Positions 23,304 to 34,687 of a DNA stretch of 64,000 nt are shown piece after piece (the first letter of the stretch is position 1; every line of letters begins with the position of its first letter). This DNA comes from Diaporthe sp. PMI_573. Its lineage: Eukaryota; Ascomycota; Sordariomycetes; Diaporthales; Diaporthaceae. A model generated the notes under the pieces. That model was not told the DNA's origin and made no database searches. It was given only the letters and a program-made list of their open reading frames with translations. The stretch spans positions 434,001 to 498,000 of the forward strand of contig JAJTUP010000020.1 of assembly GCA_021399435.1 (NCBI GenBank), given 5' to 3'. A program made the translations under genes and the position numbers.

Positions 23304-24354
23304 ATGTCTAGCGCTCTAAATCAGCTTCCGCCGCCCAAGGAAATCCAGCCCTTGAAAGTCATTGGGCTTGGTGCAAGCAGGTAGGTTTGACGCCGCTAAG
23401 CCATCACAGAAGAGTCGCTAATTCAACACTGTAGAACGGGAACTATTGGGCTCTTCCAGTCTCTCAAGCTGATTGGCTATCGGCCTTTTCACATAACAGA
23501 GCTTCTTCCCCATGGCACAAAGGAGATGCATGCTCTAGGCGATGCCATGGTCGCCAGCGAGACCGCTCAACCCTGGTCGCGCGAGGATTTCAACAAGCTC
23601 TTTGGAGAATATGACGTGAGATGGGCCCATTCCATGCTACTTCACAGCTGGGTTTCCATACAAAGATTGTTCGAGAAACTGATCCTTCCCAGTGCTTGGT
23701 GGAATGCCCTTGTTATTTTGGAACAGCAGGCCTCGAACTGTTCTTGTCCGATCCAAACATCAAGTTTATCCTGACGACGAGGAACCCGGAATCATTTGCA
23801 AAATCTCTGAGCTCCACCCTTGGTAGATATTACGCCAAGCTAGGTGAATGGCCACTCTCGGCTGCGATATACTGTGACGAATTCGTGAGGGAGCTCGAGC
23901 GCATGTTCGGGCTCATGTGGAACAGGTGGTCAGATGGCTTGCATCCAAATCATCCTGAGGCTCGTGCAGCACTAGAGAAGAACCTGAAGATTTAGTAAGT
24001 CCATCAAGGAGTGAAGGGGTCGCTGGTGTAATACTCAACCGGGCGAAAGTTAACAGGTTCCCGTTTCAAAGTGAGGACAAGGTCAAGGCCCTCGTGCCAC
24101 CCGAAAGATTGCTCATACTCGATCTTGACAAGGGATTCGGGTTCAAGGAGATCTGCCAGTTTCTTGACCGCCCCGTCCCAGATGACGAGTATCCGAGATC
24201 AAACGCCCTCTCCGAGTTCAACGCCGCAGCAGAGTATATTCTCGCGCCAGCGACTCGGAAAGTAAAACTCATCTCCTCAACGGCGGCCATCGGAATTTCG
24301 GCCATCATTCTGGGATTTCTTCTCAGGGGCCATCGAGCATTTTCCAAGTGGTAA
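23304..24354 (+). CDS. P-loop sulfotransferase-fold protein (Sulfotransfer_4 type) with C-terminal membrane anchor
   Basis: Exons 23304..23380, 23435..23615 and 23666 onward encode LKVIGLGASRTGTIGLFQSL, the 5'-phosphosulfate loop region of fungal Sulfotransfer_4 proteins. KFILTTRNPESFAKSL (the 3'-phosphate-binding region) and PPERLLILDL with ICQFLDRPVP follow. The end is hydrophobic (STAAIGISAIILGFLL), consistent with a tail anchor. These proteins are common near fungal biosynthetic genes, though few have known substrates. The last intron is problematic: the obvious splice (donor after 23994, acceptor at 24056) creates TAG across the junction, in place of an expected Tyr-like codon after LEKNLKI. 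A weaker alternative (donor after 23961, acceptor at 24049) would keep the frame but delete about ten residues. The gene may be damaged. It is divergent from the NRPS and may work with it. Confidence 0.72.
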
Positions 24355-24751
24355 CATGGTAGTTATCTTGGAAATCCTTCAAGTAGTCTGTACCCACTAT
24401 GGGCTTCGAATGGAGGTTGATGACCCGAGAAAGTTGCAGGGATCTCTGTAAGAGGAAAGACGAGAACATCTCGGCGAGCGCCACAAGTCTTGGCCGTCAG
24501 ACATGCACTCTTAGTAATCACATAAAAGTATGTCCAACTGGCGAGGTCTGACTGCGTGTCGAAAAAGATGCTCGAGTACCTACCTGCCTTGACCATACTA
24601 CACGACAAGGCGACAAACAGCTTTAGGCCACACCCACTTTGATACGTTCAACACCCGAAGCTTCAATGCCCTCTCTCCGCAAGAGTAATCGTATTCTTAC
24701 AAAGCTCTCTTCTTTCTAGTCTCCATATCTCTCCCACTGTTCTTTGAGAAT
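24355..24751. other. Intergenic region, no gene seen
   Basis: About 400 bp between two plus-strand genes. It presumably holds the terminator of the sulfotransferase-fold gene and the promoter of the GMC oxidoreductase. No further feature is supported. Confidence 0.4.
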
Positions 24752-26939
24752 ATGCGTCTTGTGAAGGTTTTTGCCATTGGGGTGTCCATTATCTCCAGCG
24801 TGGTGGAGGCTCTTCCTAGTCGCACCGAGTCATTCGCAAGGAGACAGGTAACTGAGCTTCGAGATGAGTACGACTTTGTCATCATTGGTGGTGGTACAGC
24901 AGGTTTGACTGTTGCTCATCGAGTCTCGGCTGCTTTCCCTAAGAGTGAGCTATGAACTAATTGCTTATTTTGGTTGCGATATCGAAGCTATTCAGATCGG
25001 AGGTGCTTACCAACACGGATCGAACAGAGACCGTCCTAGTCATCGAGTACGGCAAGATTGAAGGCACCGTTGGTTACTTCGACCCGCCAGAGGATGGCCG
25101 TGGTGCCAGCCGTCTCGTCATTACCTCACCTCCTGTCGCCAGCGTGAATAACCGTGCTGCCACCGTCATCCTTGGTATGACTGTTGGAGGGGGATCCGCC
25201 GTGAACGGTCAGTTCCTGGATCGTGGTTCAAAGTACGACTATGACGAGTGGGCGAGGCTTGGAAGCCCCCAATTCGACGATGCCGCTGACAGCTGGGACT
25301 GGGAGCACTTTGGCCCTAGTTTCGAGAAGGTGAGTCTGCCAGATGAAGCTATGAAGGTATTCACGAGACGTGGTTGACGACATATCAGTCTCTCTTCCTC
25401 ACCGAGCCCAGCGAGGATCTTGTCGACGAGTACGGCTATACCTGGGACTCGTCCTTCTACGCCGGTGACTCGATCGAGGCCTCATTCCCACCCTTCCAAT
25501 GGCCCGTACAGCGTAAGTGAAGCCAACCCTAGACAAGCACCCGCAAGCATATCGTCCGCACTACGACATACACTGACACGTCATTCAGGCATCGGATGGG
25601 ACGCATACGAAGAATTTGGCCTTTCCCACTTCAAGACATGCGACGACGGCGACAAGCACGGCCTCTGCTGGGTTCCCACCGCCCAGAACTCCCAAACCGT
25701 CCAACGCTCCCATGCCGGTGTTGGGCACTACACCCGCGTCGCCGATTCCCTGCCCAACCTCGACCTCCTCGTCGAGCACAAGGTCACCCGTCTAGTCATC
25801 GACAAGGAAGATCAAGTCCCCGCCGTTGAGTTCCGTCCCGTGTCCGGCGGTGATGTGAAGACCATCCGTCCGAAGCGGGAGGTCATCCTCTCTGCTGGTG
25901 CAATTCACACTCCTCAGATTCTCCAGCGAAGTGGTGTTGCTTCCGCTGAGTACCTCGAATCGGAGGGGATTGAGGTTGTCGAGGATCTCCCCGGTGTAGG
26001 CCAGAACTTTCAAGATCACTGTGGCGTGCCGATTGTTTTCGGTTACGACGCTCCTTCACCCAGTGAATCTGACATCAACACAAACGAGACCCTCGCTGCT
26101 GAAGCCGTTGCTCAATTTCGTGAGCGTCCCGCGCGGGGTCCTTATACCCTAGCTATGGGTAACAGTGCCGCCTACCAATCCCTCCAGGATGTTACTCCTC
26201 ATTGGGAGAACATCGTCGCCGACATCCGAGCGCAGATTGAAGACCACTCTGCTCTTCAGTACCTACCATCAACCGCGGCAGAAACTGTGCAGCATGGCTA
26301 CCTCGCCCAGCTCGAGATCCTTGCTCAAGCTCTAGAGCACCCTGAGCAGCCGATACTCGAAATGCCGTTCGCCATCGCCGGTCCTGGGACTGCGTTCCTC
26401 CTGAAGCCTCTCAGCCGCGGTTTCGTCATCCTGAACTCTTCCGATCACGATGCTACTCCAATCGTCAACTACGCCACAGGTGCTAACCCTGTCGACCTCG
26501 ACATCATGGCAGCCTACGTTGACTACTTCCGTCGGATCTACTCCACCGACACTTGGCAGGAGCGCAATGCCATTGAGGTGACTCCAGGTGCGAATGTCAC
26601 TGAGCACGATGCTCTGATTGAATTTGTCAAGGACACCGTCATTCAGTCTTTGATGCATCCTTGTTGCACAGCTGCTATGCTCCCGCGAGAGAAGGGTGGT
26701 GTTGTTGACTCCAGTCTGTCCGTGTATGGTATTTCTGGTCTCCGTGTCGCTGACTGCTCCATCATCCCAACGGTGCCGGCTGCTCACACAACGACGACGG
26801 CATATGCAATCGGTGAGAAGGTGAGTCTTATGCCTCAGATGCTGCATTCATCTAATAAGGAGAGAATTGTTGCTAACAACTTGTGTAGGCTGCTGGGATT
26901 ATTATCAAGAAGTGGGAGTTCGCCACCAAAAAGGATTGA
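24752..26939 (+). CDS. Secreted GMC-family FAD oxidoreductase
   Basis: Five exons (24752..24944, 25028..25329, 25389..25512, 25589..26820, 26889..26939) give 633 residues in one frame. A signal peptide (MRLVKVFAIGVSIISSVVEA) precedes the FAD-binding Rossmann motif YDFVIIGGGTAGLTVAHRV. GMC signatures follow: GGGSAVNGQFLDRGSKYDYD near the flavin and EVILSAGAIHTPQILQRSG (GMC signature 2). The catalytic region has LMHPCCTAAMLPRE (His) and AHTTTTAYAIGEKAAG (second active-site His). The family oxidises alcohols (glucose oxidase, aryl-alcohol oxidase, choline dehydrogenase types); the substrate cannot be assigned. The final exon holds only 16 codons plus stop. With the signal peptide it is probably an extracellular oxidase or dehydrogenase. 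Confidence 0.92.
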
Positions 26940-27734
26940 GAAGTCACATAGCAGTCCTTCAAAGCACGCGGGGGACGCAACACTAAAGCAATGATGTGCT
27001 CTAGGGTTTTCCTATCGTTTTTCTTCTTCAATGAGAACACTTATGTCCTTACTTACAGAGACTAAAGTGACTATGTTGGGGATTGCGAAGGCTGATATGA
27101 AGGCACCACTATCGCCTACAATTATTGAGCAACATATGTATCATGCGCTGGCGAGGTTCGCATCACCAGAAGCTGTCCGAGAGATATACGACCTTGGATT
27201 TATCAGACAACACCTAGAAAGTCACAATCTGGAGGCGCATTGGGAAAGATGAAGATATTATTATGCCTCGATTCTATATTGGATAATATCTAAGAGATTT
27301 TCTTTCAGTAGGAATATAATTGGGCATATCTCCCTGTAGCGTAAGCACATATACTGTGTGACTAACTGCATATAGAACTGGGCTGCAGAAACATCTAGAT
27401 TTCTCAATTGTGATGTGGCAGATGCGGGGAACCTTCCCAATCGCAGAGCTTACGTGGATGTCAACCCAGGAGGCAGTTTCTTTTATTACCGCACAGAAAG
27501 CCCCGTGATCCTGTATTTTTCAACAACCAACGACTTGATGAGAACGCCTTCAATCAATCTCAAGCTTACAGTTGAGTGATGACTGTGCTTTCTAAGTCCG
27601 AAGCTTACCGAATGGTGCTATTCATATTTCCGCATTCCTTGACACCGGCACATCATCTATTTCGTGTTTCAACCGCAAATAACAGGCGGCGTTGCTAGTG
27701 CCTGGCTCTCACCAGCCGCTGCAAATCAGAGTTT
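26940..27734. other. Intergenic region, no convincing gene
   Basis: 795 bp. A 73-codon plus-strand frame (27031..27252) starts with ATG and reads protein-like (EAVREIYDLGFIRQHL), but it has no family I can name and no upstream exon. It may be a remnant of a larger gene. The rest is A/T-leaning and featureless. Confidence 0.4.
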
Positions 27735-30245
27735 ATGACGCAGAACGAGACGAGGGCATTGGAAAAGATGGCCGCAGCTGCTGGCAAAGCAACTGAAAAT
27801 GAGAGACCCCAACTCTCTTCTGAGGGAGCAAATAAACCGAGTGGCAACTCCGTATCTCTCAGCAATAGTCAAGAACAGGAAGTAATCCCCTTCAACCCCA
27901 CCATTCAGCGCCATGCCCACCCAGAGCAGCGAATTATTCCTCAAGAGCAACAGGAACATGCCCAAGAAACACAGCATTCCGATATCGCAATTCAAGGAGC
28001 CCAGGCAGGCCTTGACTGCAAATTTTGTTCAACCATCGTGGGCTTCTTCAACTCTGTTTGTTCCCTAGGAAGATGCGAAAGAGAGAAAGAATTATTCCTA
28101 GGGCAAGTACGTGATCTCCTCTCAAGCAACTGTTCTCACACAACCTGGCTTCAAAACGTCAAGTTTGGTCCTGGTCCCGATCCTCTTTTCGAAGCCGGCG
28201 CAGTTCGCTTGATCCAGGGGCCTGCAGAGCGTACCTGGGCGAGGTTGTGGATTACCTGTGAGACGGAAGCAGGTAGAGCCTCCCACGGAACCGCCCCTTT
28301 CGAGCTGATCCGCCGACCCGAAGTACATGTACATCAAGGAAGAGGTCGAATCTTGGACGAAAATTGGATTGACATGGAAGTAATCAGAGATTGGCGTTCC
28401 AGATGTATCGTGGAACATGGTGGCAGATGCGACAAGCCTGCGTTTGGTGGCGGCGCTCCATTCCTTCCGTCGTGGCTGATCGACGTGGTTGAAGGATGCA
28501 TTGTGCCGTGCGAAGACGAAGGCCCCAGGTTTCTCACCCTATCCTATACCTGGGGTAAGACGAAGAACTTTCTGACCAAGAAACATAACATCAATGACGT
28601 CAGAAAACCTGGGGCGTTGCTCACCGGTTATATTGCCGACAATATACCCGAGACTATACGTAACGCGATCGCGCTCACAAAAGCTCTGGGTGAAACCCGG
28701 TTATGGGTTGATAGTTTGTGCATCGTACAGGACGATGAGGCGGCACTGCAGCATGATATTAGGAACATGCATCGCATCTATGCTAGCTCCTTCCTAACGA
28801 TTATTGCCGAAGACGGCCAGGACGCCGAATTCGGACTGCGTGGCCTCCGGGGTCTCTCGGCTCCAAGAGTCGTCGACCAAGAGGTCTTGCCCATGGCGGC
28901 GGGAGAGAGGCTTCTGATGATCGGAAGTAAATACCGGGATCACCCAGTCAGTATTTACGATTACGAAGAGCGTATGTGGACATTTCAGGAGCGGATCTTT
29001 GCGAAAAGGCGGCTTATATTTACATCATTTGGATCTGTCAAGTGGCAGTGCAACTGCGTCGAATGGGACGAACACCTGCACTACCATGCTGAGCGTGAAA
29101 TAGTGCTGGATAAAGATGTAACTTTGGGTTTGAAATCACGTATTCCAAGCCTGGATACTATCGTCGGAGTTGTCAGGGATTTCAATGTAAAGAGCTTAAC
29201 CTATGACGAGGATGTTCTCAGCGCCTTTTCCGGTATTCAGACTCATTTAGAGGGTATCTTTCCCTCGGGTTTCTTGTTTGGCCACCCCGAGTTCTTCTTC
29301 GATATCTCCTTATGCTGGTCCACGTGGTCCGACCTTCGAAGGAGGACGGTATCCGACAAGTTTACCGGAGATCCAATCCATAACGGACTACCAAGTTGGT
29401 CTTGGATGGGTTGGCAGGGGAAGACACTCCTTCCGTCGGATTGCGAGCATACGCCAGGTCGTTTCGGCTTCACCGAGTCGGTGACGAAATGGCACTGCGC
29501 AGAATCGCCATCTTCGACCTTACTGCGGCCAATCGACACAAGGTGGCACGATTTCAAGGCAGCCGCAGCCGAGCGGGAGTTAGACATAGACGGTTGGAGT
29601 TGCTTAGAGGTTGAGCCACCGTCGTGCTGGTATGGGCACGTACCTGGTAACGCACACTTTACGCCGTGCTTCATGCCGAAACAGTTGCCAAAACGTATAT
29701 ATCGTCGACATGGCTTAGAGGACGAGGGTTCGAAGGGACTCAGATGGTACCCAGTTCCTCTGAAATCTGAGGATGTGAGGCCGGCAGAAGATGGACCCGA
29801 GAAACCACAGCTGTTCCAACTGATTCGTTGCGAGACGACTCGAGCATTTTTAACGGGAAAACCCGAAGTTTCTCTGGACACGTGGAAAGAGGGTGATATC
29901 AATCCTATTCACCCACTAATTGACGATGCGGGCAACGTGGTGGGTGCTTTGTTGCTCCACAATTGGCAGGATCGCTTACTCCTTGAAGGAGGGAGAAAGG
30001 TCGAGCTGGTGGCTGTGGTAAAAGGATGGACTAGCCTGCTAAGCGGACAACCGACGTGGTCAAATGAGTCCCAGCCATGGATATCGGAATGGGAGCGACG
30101 GAGGCAAGAAAAGAGTAACTGTGTCTTTATTCTTTGGATCACATGGGACCATGGCATCGCGTACAGGAAGGCTTTTGGCTTTGTTCTTTCTCAAGAGTGG
30201 GAAGAGCTTAAAGAGCCTGAGAATATAGATTTGATACTAGGATAA
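27735..30245 (+). CDS. Heterokaryon incompatibility (HET) domain protein
   Basis: A single exon encodes 836 residues. The N-terminal 80 are Gln/Glu/Ala-rich and probably disordered. The HET domain spans about 265-420 with its usual blocks: FLTLSYTWGKTKNF, then IRNAIALTKALGETRLWVDSLCIVQDD, DIRNMHRIYASSFLTIIA, and finally ERMWTFQERIFAKRRLIFT. HET domains, distantly TIR-like, trigger cell death after fusion between incompatible strains. The long C-terminal half (450-836) has no domain I recognise but is typical of HET-only proteins. There is no obvious partner gene next to it. Whether it is a polymorphic incompatibility gene cannot be judged from one genome. Confidence 0.92.
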   Translation: MTQNETRALEKMAAAAGKATENERPQLSSEGANKPSGNSVSLSNSQEQEVIPFNPTIQRHAHPEQRIIPQEQQEHAQETQHSDIAIQGAQAGLDCKFCSTIVGFFNSVCSLGRCEREKELFLGQVRDLLSSNCSHTTWLQNVKFGPGPDPLFEAGAVRLIQGPAERTWARLWITCETEAGRASHGTAPFELIRRPEVHVHQGRGRILDENWIDMEVIRDWRSRCIVEHGGRCDKPAFGGGAPFLPSWLIDVVEGCIVPCEDEGPRFLTLSYTWGKTKNFLTKKHNINDVRKPGALLTGYIADNIPETIRNAIALTKALGETRLWVDSLCIVQDDEAALQHDIRNMHRIYASSFLTIIAEDGQDAEFGLRGLRGLSAPRVVDQEVLPMAAGERLLMIGSKYRDHPVSIYDYEERMWTFQERIFAKRRLIFTSFGSVKWQCNCVEWDEHLHYHAEREIVLDKDVTLGLKSRIPSLDTIVGVVRDFNVKSLTYDEDVLSAFSGIQTHLEGIFPSGFLFGHPEFFFDISLCWSTWSDLRRRTVSDKFTGDPIHNGLPSWSWMGWQGKTLLPSDCEHTPGRFGFTESVTKWHCAESPSSTLLRPIDTRWHDFKAAAAERELDIDGWSCLEVEPPSCWYGHVPGNAHFTPCFMPKQLPKRIYRRHGLEDEGSKGLRWYPVPLKSEDVRPAEDGPEKPQLFQLIRCETTRAFLTGKPEVSLDTWKEGDINPIHPLIDDAGNVVGALLLHNWQDRLLLEGGRKVELVAVVKGWTSLLSGQPTWSNESQPWISEWERRRQEKSNCVFILWITWDHGIAYRKAFGFVLSQEWEELKEPENIDLILG

Positions 30246-30273
30246 GCCAAGATATAAAACCTGCCGATTCTCG

Positions 30274-32195
30274 CTAAATCCGACCCATGGCACGCTCGAC
30301 TTCAGCAAGGGCAGCGAGAACCTTCTCGTCATATTGTCTGCGTCCAACAATCTGTAGACTGACAGGAGCACCCACAAACGTTTCTGGGCTGTACATCTCA
30401 TGTATGAATCGATCTTGGTCATTCACGGGCTCGTATTGTGAGTCCTTCGGATCCTTCTCCGGGTCCACCGTGGTGACGGGGAATACGACGCCTGGATAAT
30501 CCAGCAAATTCCAGATAGCTGTATATCCCCAATACCGTGACTGATCGTGGGGGGTAGCCGCCCCAAAGGATGGCGGGCAGATGATCACATCTACCTCCCG
30601 CCCGTCTTTCGAGCCAGTCTCAGTCCAGGCTCGGGCATATGCTGTTCGAAACTGTTCTCTCTCAACGGTTCGCTGCGAGGGCTGTTAGGGATCATTTCGG
30701 ACAGTAATCGAGGACTAATCAGACTCACCTCCCAGAGCTCTGCCTGCGTCAGATTCTTGACGCTTGGTTGCTCGTGTATGATGAATCTCGTCAGAGGCAG
30801 AATCGGCTCGCCACTTTCTTCGAGCTGCCCAAGAACTTGCTCGCCCCCATCTGGCCAGTAGAGTGAGGACACAATTTCCCAGCCCTTTCGATGGTCCAAA
30901 TGCTCGCACTCCCAGTCCACCACTTCCATACCTGCTTTGCGGCAGGCATTGGCGACTTCTTCTAGGGCACGTCGCATGGGAGGGTGAGGCCTCACGACTC
31001 CGTCCCACCATTGTATGGCTACCTTGGGAGGCCTTGAGAACTTGTACGGCGTCCATTCCTTGGCGGTAAGAGATGGGTCTATTCGCCACGGCTTCTTTGC
31101 GAGCGCAACCTTCATGAACAGTTCAAGCGCCTCCCGATCGACAGTCATTGGACCAGGCGTAGACATCATTGCTTCCTTTCCTGCCATGAAGCCTCTCACT
31201 CCCAGGGACGAAATGCGCTTGTTGGTGGGTCTGTGTGCCATCGTCAGCCTCGAAGTATCTCTTCGCACTCACTTGACGCTGAGCAGAGGTTCACGTACTT
31301 GAACGCGTAGACACCAACATGCGCTGCTGGACAGCGGACGCTGCCGCCAATATCGCCGCCAATGCCCTGCTGCTGTCAGTTCCCGGAGACAGAGAAAGGG
31401 TGAGGAGAGATGTGCGAGAAAAGGGAGGAGATATACCCCCCTCCCCAAACAAGAAAAGAAAAACGAAGAGAGAGATTCTTGAAACTCACAAGGATGCTTC
31501 CCCGCATACCAAGCAATGCTGATTCTCCCCCACTACTTCCGCCTGGGGTCAATTTTCGATTGTAGGGATTGACCGTGCAGCCGTACACATTGCTGTTGGT
31601 TTCCAAGTGCATGATGAGCTGAGGCTGTGTAGTCCTGGCATAGTAGACACAACCCTCGTCCCACAATGTCTCGCAGAGCAGTGTAGGTCCGTGAGGCTTC
31701 CCGATCCAGCTGACGCAAGACGCGTTGGTGGTGACTCCAGGTCCAACCATGCCATGGTGCTCCTTGGTCGAGATAGGCAAGCCAAACAAGGCACCCTTCG
31801 GTTCCGGCAGGGAGTCGAGATATTTTGCTCGAGAAATAGCCTCGTCCCACAACAGCTCTGTGAGGCAGTTTGTCTTGTCGTTGTTAGTACTTTGCCCGGA
31901 GATCCGAGCCGGTGGTTGTTCGGCTTACCGCCAGCTGCGCCACTGCCGCGCGACGCAGGAATGCTCTTGTTACTTCTTCGACGGAGATGGTTCTCTCTCT
32001 CAACACGGCGAGTAGCTGGGTCACGGTGTACGACTCGGTGATCTTGATCTCGCGCTCGGTGAGAATTACCGCCGGCAGACCCCGAGAATTCAACGGCAAG
32101 TCATCCGGCATGCCCTCGATCTTTGGGTCGACTTTGAGCAGCGAGGCAGAGCGCTTGACCCTCTCCACCGCCACCTTTTCTTGCCAGGTTGTCAT
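30274..32195 (-). CDS. Amidase signature family enzyme (fungal acetamidase-like)
   Basis: Five exons on the minus strand (32195..31929, 31873..31490, 31366..31299, 31230..30729, 30681..30274) give 542 residues, typical for fungal amidases. The Ser-cisSer-Lys triad is visible: Lys in GLPISTKEHHG, cis-Ser in TPGGSSGGESALLGM and the nucleophile Ser in GIGGDIGGSVRCPAAHVG. The conserved C-terminal blocks DVIICPPSFGAATPHD and GAPVSLQIVGRRQYDEKVLAAL are present. These enzymes hydrolyse carboxamides to acid and ammonia, usually in the cytosol, for nitrogen use or specialised metabolism. The exact substrate is unknown. It converges with the HET gene, only 28 bp apart at the stops, so their 3' ends must overlap in transcripts. 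Confidence 0.9.
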
Positions 32196-32700
32196 CTCTG
32201 TCGGAGTATAAGAATCAGGATCGCTTTAGAAGATGACAGAATACAAGCCAATGAGAAAGAGAAGAGATAACTTGTGCGCAGGTGTGTCGAGGAGCGCGAT
32301 TGTGGTTCAGACCTCAGGAGCGGCTCAATTAGTACATTAACCTGCGGATATTCTCGGCACAGCCTAGGAAGCCCGCAGTAACCTACCTAGGTAAGAAAAT
32401 AGGCTAGCCCCTCCAGTTCCTTATCTAGCTCACTACCTCCGTAGTCGCAGTGATTAACGCCAGTCCCGGCACTCATTACGCCCAACACGCTGGCGACGGC
32501 ATGATACACGAGCGAATCATTGACCCGATATGGATTGAATCATGCATGTCAATCGCTCTGCAGGCCTTCGATTCGGAGAAGGAAGGGCTCGAGACATGAC
32601 AAAACGGGTTGCTTGACATGCCGTTACCGGTCCGTCAACCCCTCAAAACGCCGATTGATCTATCCGGGTTGACCGCACTACCCGCGGGGCTTCTCTCCGG
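32196..32700. other. Intergenic region, no gene seen
   Basis: About 500 bp upstream of the amidase start. It is probably the amidase promoter; no other feature is supported. Confidence 0.4.
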
Positions 32701-33460
32701 TTGCCCCAACGCCTTCCGGCGCCAGCAGTGGGTGCACGGAAGCCGAAGCCACCCACGGGTAATGCCGTCGAAAGCACTCTCCCGGTCTGCGGAGCGTGTC
32801 TACGTCTAAACCTCAACTGTGTCCGTGATCCAGCCCGCAGTGTCATCCCAGGAAAGCGCTTGGAACATCAGGACGCTGCAGTACAGCAAAGAGTACTATC
32901 GGGACCGTGTGCATCCGACTTGGTCGTTCCAGCTCCCATCAGCAGTCACAATGGCGGGTCTCTGCGTGAACGCCATGTTATGCGATACTACGTCACGGTA
33001 TCAGCGCAACATCTAATTGTGAGTGAGAGATTTAACTTATTTGTTTCATGTCAGTCCCCCTTGTTGGCTGAGCTACCATACTGCCTCCCAGTCATCGCAA
33101 CTGACGAAACTCAAGACTTCCTGCCCGTTGCAATGGAGTCGGCTCCTCTGTGTCATGCTTTGCTCGCCCTCTCTGCAGGACATCTATCTCTAGCCGATCA
33201 GGGCGTATTCACTCTTTGCCCTTGAGGCTCACTCCAAAGCCATACAATCCTCGCATCACCTATAAAGGATCCAGTATACCAAGGCCAGTGCCAGGAAAGC
33301 TCGGCAGCTTGTCTTGCATTTTCAATTTACGATGTCGGCGTTGGGGATGGTCACGGCTGGCGCAGTCACCTTGAAGCAGCAGGACATACCATATCATCTT
33401 CAACAGCAGTGTCGAGTAGCGGAAGGCCTGGCTAAGATTTAGGACGAAAAGTCTCATAGT
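32701..33460 (+). pseudogene. Decayed Zn2Cys6 transcription factor remnant
   Basis: A frame here reads LPVCGACLRLNLNCVRDP, which matches the second half of a fungal Zn2Cys6 binuclear cluster (CxxC followed by six residues and Cys). The first half (CxxC...C plus basic residues) is not found upstream. Further on, MRYYVTVSAQHLIV and FLPVAMESAPLCHALLALSAGHLSLAD match the start of the Fungal_trans_2 region, but the frame stops at 33225. Degenerate similarity seems to continue in another frame (EAHSKAIQS, then MSALGMVTAGAVTL) before dying out. The pieces are in the right order, with stops and frame changes between them and no intact start. I read it as a pseudogene; an unusual multi-intron gene is less likely. 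Confidence 0.45.
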
Positions 33461-33724
33461 ACTAGTAAGGCTTCGAAGCCAACGTGCCGCCCTAATCTTG
33501 CTGGCTTCTCCACTAAAAGTCACGAGCCACTGCAATTCCAGAGTTATTAATTCTGCCACATAACCCTTCTTATATTGGTGTAGACTCGCCTCCCAGGGCT
33601 GCATTCTAGTACGTTCTTGTGCACAATATCCACGAGCTCCAGATGTCAACCGTCTAACGCCAACTTCAAATCCACCAGTCGATAGGGATCTTGACGTCGG
33701 AACTGACAAACAGGAACATTCAAA

Positions 33725-34687
33725 ATGGACCCAGAGCTTCTATTCCAGCCGCCTGCGTGGAATGTTTCCGCAGAGCTCGACCACATCCCCGCCCCTCTCA
33801 TCACGGTCATTCGCCGGGATCAGATGCCCGAAGACACACGCTCAGAGTTTCTTCATGGAGACATTATACTAATCAATGAGCCCCGAAACATAGACTCAGC
33901 GGTCAGCCAAACGCTAGCCCAGGCCCGCCGGAAACTCTCTCCCGCTGATTCGATATGCCCATGGTGCAGGGCCGATGAGATTTGCCTGCGCCTGATCGTG
34001 GCCCTGGCGGGATTTGTCTGGCTCGGAGCTGCTTCTGTCCTGAACGAGGAGGATCTCGCATTCTATGCTCTCAGCTATGTCATCGCCGCGATGTCGGTAG
34101 TCACCACGCCCCTGACCCCGGTTCCGGCGTCCACGCAATACAGGACTGAGGCGTACGACAGCGTCGACCGGGGTTGTTCCCGAGACGTCAAGCAGCATCG
34201 TCTTCACAGTCTGGCGAGCTGCATACTAAGCCCAAGCTCGCTCCTCTTGTTGCAACAGCCGAGGCTTAACCTTCGATCCTTCTTCCGATACTACCAATTC
34301 TTCATTAGCCTCAGAGGGCAGGCCGGTGGAGTATTCGAGCAAGAAGTCAACAGCTGTATCCGGTACTATGCGGCTCAAGGCGCTCTATTCACCGACACGC
34401 TGACTAGGAGCGGTACACATGCTCTACTCGGGCTGGAGCCATGTCGGGACACGTTCACATATTTCGGGCGGGGTGTCCCTTGGCCCAATGTCTTTTACCA
34501 AACCTATCGAGATTGGAAGAGGTGGAGGCTGGCTACGCTGGTCTGTGAACGAATTGAGGCGGGAGAGAACACATTTCTACCGCTCAGCATTGTCGATGGT
34601 CACGACCCTCTCGAGGGGGTTAAGGGTCGCGGCGATCACAAGTGGTTTCTGGTGGACCCGAAATTGTGCTCATCAAGACTTCGCTAA
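33725..34687 (+). CDS. Hypothetical protein, 320 residues
   Basis: An open frame starting at a plausible ATG (context AAAATGG). I do not recognise the family. It has two CxxC-like positions (ICPWCRADEIC), a hydrophobic stretch (LIVALAGFVWLGAASVL) followed by another (FYALSYVIAAMSVV), and an aromatic-rich C-terminal half (RSFFRYYQFF; NVFYQTYRDWKRWR). The hydrophobic stretches could be membrane segments. After the stop at 34687 both other frames stay open for 80-160 codons, so the true 3' end may lie further on through an unseen intron or a frameshift. Confidence is limited because it rests on open-frame length alone. Confidence 0.45.
   Translation: MDPELLFQPPAWNVSAELDHIPAPLITVIRRDQMPEDTRSEFLHGDIILINEPRNIDSAVSQTLAQARRKLSPADSICPWCRADEICLRLIVALAGFVWLGAASVLNEEDLAFYALSYVIAAMSVVTTPLTPVPASTQYRTEAYDSVDRGCSRDVKQHRLHSLASCILSPSSLLLLQQPRLNLRSFFRYYQFFISLRGQAGGVFEQEVNSCIRYYAAQGALFTDTLTRSGTHALLGLEPCRDTFTYFGRGVPWPNVFYQTYRDWKRWRLATLVCERIEAGENTFLPLSIVDGHDPLEGVKGRGDHKWFLVDPKLCSSRLR

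Noticed and set aside
27031..27252. A 73-codon frame after the GMC oxidoreductase
   Set aside because: It has no recognisable family and no intron partners; kept only as a note in the gap entry.
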